From: Thermoplasmata archaeon
Lineage (GTDB): Archaea; Thermoplasmatota; Thermoplasmata; RBG-16-68-12; JAGMCJ01
NCBI GenBank assembly: GCA_023129265.1
Contig: JAGMCJ010000271.1
Coordinates: 1-5,853, forward strand
Length of the DNA: 5,853 nt
Direction of reading: 5' to 3'
Shown: piece after piece, positions 1 to 4,516 of the stretch
Layout of the letters: each line of letters opens with the position of its first letter
Numbering within the stretch: the stretch's first letter is position 1
Notes under the pieces: model-generated
Told to the model about the DNA's origin: nothing
Databases searched by the model: none
The model's input: the letters and a program-made list of their open reading frames with translations, nothing else
Made by a program: the position numbers and the translations under genes

Positions 1-54
1 CAGCTTCTTGAGCTCGCGATAGGCGGACTCGGCCCAGATGATCTCGAAGGTCAC
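1..54 (-). CDS. RelE/ParE-type toxin, N-terminal 18 codons only
   Basis: The minus strand reads from a GTG codon at 54..52 off the left edge of the window. The 18 residues are VTFEIIWAESAYRELKKL. The pattern 'x-[YF]-E-[IV]-x-W-x-E-S-A-x-x-[ED]-L-K-K-L' is the typical first strand and first helix of RelE/ParE-superfamily toxins, whose RelE branch cleaves mRNA at the ribosome. The GTG overlaps the TGA stop of the antitoxin gene upstream by four bases (GTGA), so the two are almost certainly co-transcribed and translationally coupled in the usual antitoxin-first order. The catalytic residues lie outside the window, so activity and the RelE versus ParE assignment cannot be judged. The fragment is short, but reading phase, overlap, motif and gene order all agree. 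Confidence 0.72.
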   Translation of the reverse strand, partial: MTFEIIWAESAYRELKKL

Positions 55-269
55 AGGCCCATCTCTTCCTTGATGTCGTCGTGGGTCTTGTACTTGCCTG
101 ACTCGATCTCCTTGACCGCCTTCTCGATCTCCTTCTTGGTTTCGTCGTTCAGCTCTTGAAGGTCCTCGAGGAGCCTCAGAATGACATCGTTGTACGTTTC
201 GCGGGAATGCATCTTCATGCTGTTGAGCTTGTCCCTGACACTCTCTTCCACTTGGATTGTTGTGGCCAT
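51..269 (-). CDS. Type II antitoxin, ribbon-helix-helix N-terminus with RelB-like tail
   Basis: This 72-residue protein is the likely DNA-binding and toxin-neutralising partner of the RelE/ParE-type frame that overlaps its stop codon. Residues 1-40 (starting MATTIQVEESVRDKLNSMK, then RETYNDVILRLLEDL) match the CopG/VapB-like archaeal antitoxin pattern: a beta strand with 'TTIQV', a helix, then 'ETYxDVIxRLLE'. Residues 41-72 (ETKKEIEKAVKEIESGKYKT, then HDDIKEEMGL) resemble the C-terminal toxin-binding part of RelB antitoxins ('AxxDIxxGKxxTxEEvxxxL'). The ATG at 269 has no Shine-Dalgarno site, but a TATA box centred about 27 nt upstream makes a leaderless start likely. RHH antitoxins usually repress their own operon. 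Phased repeats just upstream fit that. Confidence 0.85.
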   Translation of the reverse strand: MATTIQVEESVRDKLNSMKMHSRETYNDVILRLLEDLQELNDETKKEIEKAVKEIESGKYKTHDDIKEEMGL

Positions 270-445
270 CGGAATAGCATTGGATTCGCGTCGTTTATAG
301 TTTTCCGTAGTGATATATAGAGTACTATAGCGTGAATTTGATTGAATGCCACGAGGTCCTCGGCGGGTGCTGCATCGAGGAGAAGAACTACTGTCCGCGG
401 TGGGGCGCCCTCGTCTTCGATGATGCGGATATCAAAGTCACTCAA
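215..445 (-). CDS. Short unknown frame coupled to the PIN toxin stop; possibly a truncated gene remnant
   Basis: I do not recognise this 76-codon frame. It opens with TTG at 445, overlaps the PIN gene stop by eight bases (TTGAGTGA), and has a GAGG motif four bases upstream. An in-frame TGA at 454..452 excludes an earlier start. The first 35 or so residues (SDFDIRIIEDEGAPPRTVVL, then LLDAAPAEDLVAFN) look protein-like, alternating acidic and hydrophobic runs in GC-rich codons. From about position 345 to 290 the DNA turns AT-rich and carries the promoter and repeats of the next operon. The frame then runs 55 bases into the RHH antitoxin gene in another phase. The most likely readings are a third, small gene of the AbrB-PIN operon, or the stump of a longer gene cut when the RHH-RelE module arrived. 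No function is assigned. Confidence 0.35.
   Translation of the reverse strand: MSDFDIRIIEDEGAPPRTVVLLLDAAPAEDLVAFNQIHAIVLYISLRKTINDANPMLFRWPQQSKWKRVSGTSSTA
291..330. repeat. Four 10-bp-phased TAG repeats, putative RHH antitoxin operator
   Basis: Read on the plus strand, four consecutive 10-base units each end in TAG: TCGTTTATAG, TTTTCCGTAG, TGATATATAG and AGTACTATAG. Three of the four end in TATAG. The period is exactly 10 bases, one helical turn, so all sites face the same side of the DNA. The first unit covers the TATA box of the RHH antitoxin promoter. RHH regulators commonly bind short tandem half-sites cooperatively, so an autoregulatory operator is plausible. The last two units also form a small inverted repeat (TATAG-AGTA-CTATA, 316-329). 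The caveat is that the stretch is AT-rich, which raises the chance of coincidence. Confidence 0.4.
293..307 (-). promoter_or_regulatory. Archaeal promoter (BRE + TATA box) of the RHH antitoxin-RelE operon
   Basis: On the minus strand the sequence is CGGAAAA (a BRE-like purine-rich element, 307..301) followed by CTATAAAC (300..293). The TATA centre at about 297 is 27-28 nt from the A of the ATG at 269, the usual archaeal distance from TATA to transcription start. The mRNA would therefore begin at or very near the start codon, which fits the absence of a ribosome-binding site. Confidence 0.6.
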
Positions 446-848
446 GTTGCCTCAAGATACCAAGCGCCCGCTTCGGTGTGACCGCCTTCACGTCCTCGAA
501 GGGCGACGCTCGCAGGATGGATCCGTCTCCCGTTATGATTAGAGAGGCGCCGCCTCCCAGAGCGGCTGCCACGACCTTGTCATCATCTGGATCGTCAGAG
601 ACCCATCCGCCGCCCTCCTCCGGCTCGACCAGGACCGCATGCCCGCGCACGAGGGCGAGAAAGCGGAGCACTTCGCTGGGCTTGAGCAGGAACTTCTCAT
701 CAGAGAGCTTCCTCCCCAACTCATCGAGCGTGTGCTCGGTCAGGACCATTTCCACTTCTCCAAGAAGGGCCAGCTCGAGACATTCCGCCGGAGGCCCGCC
801 GAAAAGGAGCCCGCTTATGAGGACATTCGTATCTATGACGACGCGCAT
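438..848 (-). CDS. PIN-domain ribonuclease toxin (COG1569 / PIN_3 type)
   Basis: This 136-residue protein is a complete PIN domain, the Mg2+-dependent RNase fold of VapC-like toxins. The N-terminus MRVVIDTNVLISGLL places the first metal-binding aspartate at D6. 'LTEHTLDELGRKL' gives the second acidic residue at E43. 'SDDPDDDKVVAAAL' supplies D90. 'LIITGDGSIL' supplies D108. The order and the 'DPDDDK...GGA..IITGD' signature fit the COG1569 branch rather than classical VapC. All expected acidic residues are present, so it should be active. The ATG lies 10 bases downstream of the AbrB-type antitoxin stop. Only a weak GGCGAG motif precedes it, so translation probably relies on coupling. The toxic target, likely an RNA, cannot be told from sequence. 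Confidence 0.9.
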   Translation of the reverse strand: MRVVIDTNVLISGLLFGGPPAECLELALLGEVEMVLTEHTLDELGRKLSDEKFLLKPSEVLRFLALVRGHAVLVEPEEGGGWVSDDPDDDKVVAAALGGGASLIITGDGSILRASPFEDVKAVTPKRALGILRQLE

Positions 849-858
849 CTGCTCGCCG

Positions 859-1128
859 TTACCGTGCCAGACCCAACCGCTCTGCCTCCTCCTCGCCGAA
901 GAGGTCGCTGGCGGTGATCTCGGCGTCCAGAATCTTCTTTCGAATCTTGGCGGAAAGCGAGCGGAAATCCTCCAAGGCCTCCAACCTTTCCAACGGTTTC
1001 AGGACTATCTGATCACCCTCCCGCACTGCCAAGAACCTGGCTCTGCCCTTTATCTTGAGAGCGTCTCGGAACTCCTTGGGTATGACCAGTTGGCCGTTCG
1101 GAGCCATGGTCACGGTCTTTGCATCCAT
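859..1128 (-). CDS. AbrB/SpoVT-type antitoxin
   Basis: This 89-residue protein is the likely antitoxin and autorepressor of the PIN toxin just downstream. Residues 3-48 form a swapped-hairpin AbrB domain (KTVTMAPNGQLVIPKEFRDA, then LKIKGRARFLAVREGDQIVL) with the hallmark 'xxGQLVIPKEFRxxLxIKxGxxxxxxxxGDxIxLKP'. Residues 49-89 are charged and probably helical, the usual place for the toxin-wrapping segment. The ATG at 1128 lacks a Shine-Dalgarno site, but a TATA-like box lies 27 nt upstream, so a leaderless mRNA is expected. A 14-bp perfect palindrome sits between that TATA box and the start codon and is a natural operator for this dimeric DNA-binding protein. The spacing of 10 bases to the PIN gene supports a two-gene operon. 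Confidence 0.9.
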   Translation of the reverse strand: MDAKTVTMAPNGQLVIPKEFRDALKIKGRARFLAVREGDQIVLKPLERLEALEDFRSLSAKIRKKILDAEITASDLFGEEEAERLGLAR

Positions 1129-1131
1129 GGA

Positions 1132-1145
1132 ATTGTATATACAAT
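1132..1145. promoter_or_regulatory. 14-bp perfect palindrome, putative AbrB-antitoxin operator
   Basis: ATTGTATATACAAT is identical on both strands. It lies between the predicted TATA box and the start codon of the AbrB-type antitoxin gene, ending four bases before the ATG. A protein bound here would block the polymerase at the start site. AbrB-type antitoxins bind palindromic DNA as dimers or tetramers and repress their own operons, so this is the best operator candidate. An alternative is that its central TATATA acts as a promoter element, but it is too close to the start codon for that. Confidence 0.5.
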
Positions 1146-1150
1146 CCCGC

Positions 1151-1166
1151 GTATTTATGGATTTTC
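1151..1166 (-). promoter_or_regulatory. Archaeal promoter (BRE + TATA box) of the AbrB-PIN operon
   Basis: The minus strand reads GAAAATC (BRE-like, 1166..1160) and then CATAAATAC (1159..1151). The TATA-like core ATAAATA is centred at about 1155, 27 nt from the A of the AbrB ATG at 1128. This predicts transcription starting at the start codon. The arrangement is close to that of the RHH antitoxin promoter further left. Confidence 0.55.
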
Positions 1167-1236
1167 ATACGAGACGAGGCAGAATACCTAGGTGGAAGGC
1201 TGAACGGTAGGTGTCCGGGTCCACGCGCCGAAGGGT

Positions 1237-3993
1237 TCACTCTTCCGTTTCGCCTGATTCCTCCTCCTTGGGCTTCCTCCGCTTGAGAAGGAGCAGCGCG
1301 ACGACCAGGGCAACGATCAGTATGACCACTATGGACAGCAGGGCGAGATACTCCCACGGCAGTGGCGGCTCCACGATCTCGAACGTCCCGGTCGTCCAGT
1401 TCGCGTTCCCCCAGGAATCGTATGCCCATATCGTGTACTGGTACGTCCCCACCTCGCCATAGGAACGCTCGCGGTAGAACCTGTCCGCCGACGAGTTGTA
1501 TTCCATGGTCAGGTTCTCCAGTTCCTTCATGTCCGGGTCCAGGATCAGGCAGACGACGTAGTCGAGGTCCTTGTCGTCGACGACGGCCGCGCTTATGTTC
1601 ACATACCCGCCGACGTCCTGCGGGTCGGGCTCCGCTCTAGCATCCAGTATCTCGGGCGGTTGGGTGTCGACATCGATTACCTTGACCTGCCGCTCTATCG
1701 TGTCCGTGGTCCCCCACGGCGATTCGGCGCTCGCCGTGACCGCGAAGTAAGTGTCCGTCTCGACCTCAGGAGCGGTGAAGTTGATGGGTCCGATTGAGCC
1801 ACCTACTGTCGTCCCGGAGTTGGGCTCGATTGTTGGGCCGGACGGACTGACCGAGACCGTCACCACCGCATCGTTCATATGCACGCCGCTCTCGTCCGTG
1901 ACGAGAACTTCGAACACGAGCACCTCGTTCTCATATACGGTGTTTCCTGAAGGGAATATTATGTTGATGCTGATTGGCCAAGGCGGATGGATGCCTATCC
2001 ACGACCAGTAGGACTTGTGATAGATGGACGCGGCGGGACCGACCGTCCAGTTCACGAACCTGTCGCTGCGGTATGCCTCGATGTTCGTGCGGAAGAAGAT
2101 GGCGTCATAGGGCAGATTCGAGGAAAGGACCCCCGAGCACTGCTTGATGAGCGCGGGCTGTGCGTCCGGGTCCATCTCCGCCCTCGAGGCTACGATGAGG
2201 TCATCGAACGTCATGTTGTTGAATCCCGCATAGTTCAGTCCAGCACGTGCGTTCCATGAGTGGAAGAAGCTGTAGTAGTAGTCAGGCGGGCTCGTATGGA
2301 TATCGCTTTCGACGAGCCACATCTGCGTCTCACGGTAGTTCAGCCTCTCGACGATTTGTCCGAATGCCACCAGATTCGCATCTGCGTTCAACCCCACCGC
2401 TCTCATGTTCATTGCTATCATGTTGCAGGCCTGGGCAAGGATGGGATCGTAGTCCGCCTTGGGACACAGTATCTCCACCTGCTGGGTCCCTATGGTTGGA
2501 AGGTTTCTCCATCCACCCGACCAGCCAAGACCAGGTCCTCCTTGGAACGAGAGTGTGTAGTGGGCATCCAAGATTTGGCTGGCCCTAAGCAGATCGTGCT
2601 CGTACTTCGCAACGGACCCGTTGTACCATTTTACACTTGCGGGACTCACGGGCTGGTCTCCAGCCACACCGAAGTCCTGCAGGAGTGTCGTCACGATCGT
2701 GTTCTTGTCAATCACGTGAGCAATCGCCCTTCGCAGGTAGAGCCCGTCATCACCCTGCGTGGGGTCATTGTCCGGATAGCCGAACGGGGACATCCGCATA
2801 TTGTAGCCCAGGTATGCGAAGCCGCGTCCAGCCGTTATTTGCAGCTCGACGTTGGGGTCAGCGACCAAGTCACCAATGAATTCGGGCGGAATCGACCAGC
2901 CCACGTAGTCGATTTCTCCCGCCTGAAGTGCGAATACGGCCATCTGCGGGGTCTGGTATATCATGAACAGCATTCCGTCTATGTACGGCTGGTGCATGTA
3001 CAAGAAGAAGTTCCCCTGGCAGACGGGCGGGTCACCTACCCTCTCGCAGTCTAGGGCGTCACCGTAGTAGTCCTCGAACTTGTCTATCCTCACAGTGACA
3101 CTGGGGGTCCATTGTCCGAACTCGAACGGCCCCGTCCCAATGACCTCGTCGTCCTCCATTAGCCAGGATTCGGCGTCGCTGAACTTGAAGGCCTCTGGAT
3201 CTGATACAGGTCTGCCGTTGAACGTTGCCTCATTATATGCATACCTGAAGTTCCCGTGGATGTTCTCCTTCCAATCCTTGCAGACGCCGTCGGTCGCGTC
3301 CAGACACACCCTTCCCGTGCCCTCCCATAGCTGCCTCGGCACGAGTACCAGTCCGTTGAGCGTTTGTGGTACGAATGCCCAGAAGTCGGCCTGCAGGGAG
3401 AAGTGCAGGGCGAATGTGAGGGAGGTGTTCGACCCGACAGGGACTGCCACATCCCACACATCTGGAACGGGCCACATGTTCAGCCACCTGGTGGTGGAGT
3501 AGTTCGACCCGGGCAGGTTGTTCTTGTCCTTGAGGACGTCCAGCGAAGTCTCGAGGGGACAGAGGGCCCGCAGATGGTAGGAGAACAGCAGGTCGTGCAT
3601 CGTTGCCTGAACGCCATCGTGGAAGTAGACGCCGTTCAGGTCGTAGAAGGCAGTGACCTCGTGCGGGAGAGACTCCTTGGCGTACGTACCATACTCGTCA
3701 AGATCGAACACGCCGTTATCGTCCGCATCGATGCCTTTGAGGATGTACGGGAGCGGCTCCTCCGTAGCGGGATCGAACTTGCCGACCGTGTCATATATCG
3801 GGTCGAGACGCGCCGACGTCCACTTGTCAGGGGTCAAGAGGTAGTTCCTTGTCTTCATGTCGTCCTGCATTCCGACCCTTAGGATGATGTCCTGTCGCGT
3901 TCCCACATCGTCGCCCACGACAAGCCCCGACAGCGCGAGAACGAGCAACAGCAGACACACAGCCAGAGAGACCAACCGCGAAATTCTCGACAT
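1237..3993 (-). CDS. Membrane-anchored family-5 (Dpp/Opp-type) ABC transporter solute-binding protein with Ig-like domains
   Basis: This 918-residue protein probably captures peptides or related solutes outside the cell. The start is ATG 3993: AGGAGGG lies five bases upstream, and a GTG seven codons earlier would translate the ribosome-binding site itself. Residues 1-27 are a signal peptide; C13 is inside the hydrophobic core, so there is no lipobox. Residues about 40-655 are the SBP_bac_5 fold, with 'YLRRAIAHVIDKNTIV' at 419-434 and 'PYDAIFFRTN' near 628-637 as landmarks. An EF-hand-like loop lies at 89-100. Two Ig-like domains follow (about 674-774 and 777-874), then a transmembrane helix (883-903) and a KRRK-led acidic tail inside the cell. 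Ten N-x-S/T sequons and close cysteine pairs (230/238, 316/325, 510/523) fit an extracellular protein. No permease or ATPase gene is adjacent. The ligand is unknown. Confidence 0.92.
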   Translation of the reverse strand: MSRISRLVSLAVCLLLLVLALSGLVVGDDVGTRQDIILRVGMQDDMKTRNYLLTPDKWTSARLDPIYDTVGKFDPATEEPLPYILKGIDADDNGVFDLDEYGTYAKESLPHEVTAFYDLNGVYFHDGVQATMHDLLFSYHLRALCPLETSLDVLKDKNNLPGSNYSTTRWLNMWPVPDVWDVAVPVGSNTSLTFALHFSLQADFWAFVPQTLNGLVLVPRQLWEGTGRVCLDATDGVCKDWKENIHGNFRYAYNEATFNGRPVSDPEAFKFSDAESWLMEDDEVIGTGPFEFGQWTPSVTVRIDKFEDYYGDALDCERVGDPPVCQGNFFLYMHQPYIDGMLFMIYQTPQMAVFALQAGEIDYVGWSIPPEFIGDLVADPNVELQITAGRGFAYLGYNMRMSPFGYPDNDPTQGDDGLYLRRAIAHVIDKNTIVTTLLQDFGVAGDQPVSPASVKWYNGSVAKYEHDLLRASQILDAHYTLSFQGGPGLGWSGGWRNLPTIGTQQVEILCPKADYDPILAQACNMIAMNMRAVGLNADANLVAFGQIVERLNYRETQMWLVESDIHTSPPDYYYSFFHSWNARAGLNYAGFNNMTFDDLIVASRAEMDPDAQPALIKQCSGVLSSNLPYDAIFFRTNIEAYRSDRFVNWTVGPAASIYHKSYWSWIGIHPPWPISINIIFPSGNTVYENEVLVFEVLVTDESGVHMNDAVVTVSVSPSGPTIEPNSGTTVGGSIGPINFTAPEVETDTYFAVTASAESPWGTTDTIERQVKVIDVDTQPPEILDARAEPDPQDVGGYVNISAAVVDDKDLDYVVCLILDPDMKELENLTMEYNSSADRFYRERSYGEVGTYQYTIWAYDSWGNANWTTGTFEIVEPPLPWEYLALLSIVVILIVALVVALLLLKRRKPKEEESGETEE
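3694..3729 (-). other. EF-hand-like Ca2+-binding loop inside the solute-binding protein
   Basis: The twelve residues DADDNGVFDLDE (89-100 from the ATG at 3993) match the canonical EF-hand loop: D at 1, D at 3, N at 5, G at 6, a hydrophobic residue at 8, D at 9 and E at 12. It is a single loop within the N-terminal part of the binding domain, before 'YGTYAKESLP'. A structural calcium site is the plausible role. A single loop without a clear pair is not proof of binding. Confidence 0.5.
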
Positions 3994-3998
3994 TCTCT

Positions 3999-4037
3999 CC
4001 CTCCTATATGACACAAAGAGGGCCGGAGCTATATAAT
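3999..4037 (-). promoter_or_regulatory. Promoter and ribosome-binding site of the solute-binding protein gene
   Basis: The minus strand carries ATTATATA (4037..4030), whose centre predicts transcription starting near 4006. The next bases include AGGAGGG (4005..3999), five bases from the ATG at 3993. The leader would be about 13 nt and consist almost only of the ribosome-binding site. This contrasts with the leaderless promoters of the other genes. Inverted arms ACACAA (4011-4016) and TTGTGT (4037-4042) flank the region and might bind a regulator, but this is weak. Confidence 0.55.
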
Positions 4038-4154
4038 TGTGTAGGCCTCACAGGAACGGAAGGGAGAGCTATCTGGACAAGGCACCGTGACTGGGGACGC
4101 TTGGATAGGTCGCTTCAGAAACGCTCAATACCCTCTGACCGCATATCCGATCAC

Positions 4155-4161
4155 GGAGGTG
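4155..4161 (+). promoter_or_regulatory. Shine-Dalgarno site before the ACG codon of the antitoxin remnant
   Basis: GGAGGTG sits five bases upstream of ACG at 4167, exactly where an ATG would be expected. It is the main argument that the ancestral start codon was here. No convincing TATA box is visible upstream on the plus strand. Confidence 0.5.
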
Positions 4162-4166
4162 TCTCC

Positions 4167-4409
4167 ACGGGCTCGAGGCAGGTCACAACACGAGTGGACG
4201 AGGACGTGCGCAGGGAGCTTGAGCGGGAGGGCATCAGCCCCTCGCAGGTGTCGCGGGAGGCCGTCGAGGCGGTCGCCGCCCGCGTCAGGAGGAAGAGGAC
4301 CCTGGGCGTTCTCAAGAAGGAGGCACACAAACTTCCACTAATCTTTCTCATTTCATTCCTCCATTCTCAAACAGACCTGGAGCATCGCTCCATGCCTTCG
4401 AGTCCTTGA
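4167..4409 (+). pseudogene. Decayed VapB/CcdA-like antitoxin remnant with ACG in place of the start codon
   Basis: The frame encodes RQVTTRVDEDVRRELEREGI followed by SPSQVSREAVEAVAARVRRK, a good match to the N-terminal DNA-binding half of short archaeal VapB/CcdA-like antitoxins ('VTTRVDExLxxELExxGIxxSxVxREAxExxxxRxRR'). A strong ribosome-binding site, GGAGGTG (4155-4161), lies five bases before ACG (4167-4169). That is the same spacing as seen at the solute-binding protein start, so ACG looks like a mutated ATG. After 'LKKEAHKLP' (about 4338) the composition changes to 'LIFLISFLHSQTD' and the frame ends at 4409 without a normal antitoxin tail. No toxin gene follows. In-frame GTG (4194) lacks a ribosome-binding site, and starting there would remove part of the DNA-binding strand. 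Use of ACG as a start remains possible, but a relic is more likely. Confidence 0.55.
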
Positions 4410-4483
4410 GCTGGGGCGAATTCAAGATTGTCGGTCGACCCGGAAGGACCTTCATGTGGGCGGAAGAAACCCGAAGTATGCAA
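4342..4483 (+). other. Intergenic stretch between antitoxin remnant and MgtC/DUF4010 gene; possible gene fragment
   Basis: No intact gene is seen. In the plus-strand phase containing 4382, about 35 sense codons run to a TAA at 4487-4489 and include 'FESLSWGEFKIVGRPGRTFM'. This is moderately protein-like and could be the tail of a gene whose front was deleted together with the antitoxin's end. It has no start codon of its own with a ribosome-binding site and I recognise no family. It may equally be a chance open frame. Confidence 0.2.
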
Positions 4484-4493
4484 CTATAAATAG
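4484..4493 (+). promoter_or_regulatory. TATA box of the MgtC/DUF4010 gene (leaderless promoter)
   Basis: CTATAAATAG has its core centred at about 4489, 28 nt before the A of the ATG at 4517. Transcription should begin at or next to the start codon. The bases directly before the ATG (CCAGCGGG) hold no good Shine-Dalgarno motif, which agrees with a leaderless mRNA. Confidence 0.65.
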
Positions 4494-4516
4494 AGCCGCC
4501 AGGATAAGCCAGCGGG

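Noticed and set aside
478..1191. Long plus-strand open frame of 237 codons across the TA genes
   Set aside because: It is antisense to the AbrB and PIN genes, which have clear family motifs; its product is a Ser/Arg/Pro-rich low-complexity sequence typical of antisense GC-rich DNA.
2260..3054. Plus-strand open frame of 264 codons inside the solute-binding protein gene
   Set aside because: It is antisense to conserved SBP_bac_5 sequence and has no ribosome-binding site, TATA box or recognisable domain.
3991..4014. Upstream GTG at 4014 as the start of the solute-binding protein
   Set aside because: The added codons are the Shine-Dalgarno sequence itself, and AGGAGGG is ideally placed for the ATG at 3993.
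4011..4042. Inverted arms ACACAA/TTGTGT around the solute-binding protein promoter
   Set aside because: Six-base arms 20 bases apart in AT-rich DNA are expected by chance; no regulator gene is nearby to support an operator call.
4151..4351. Minus-strand 66-codon frame opposite the antitoxin remnant, with GGAGG six bases before an ATG
   Set aside because: The ribosome-binding match is good, but the product is Ser/Arg/Thr-rich and low in complexity, and it is exactly antisense to a recognisable antitoxin domain. No promoter is evident.
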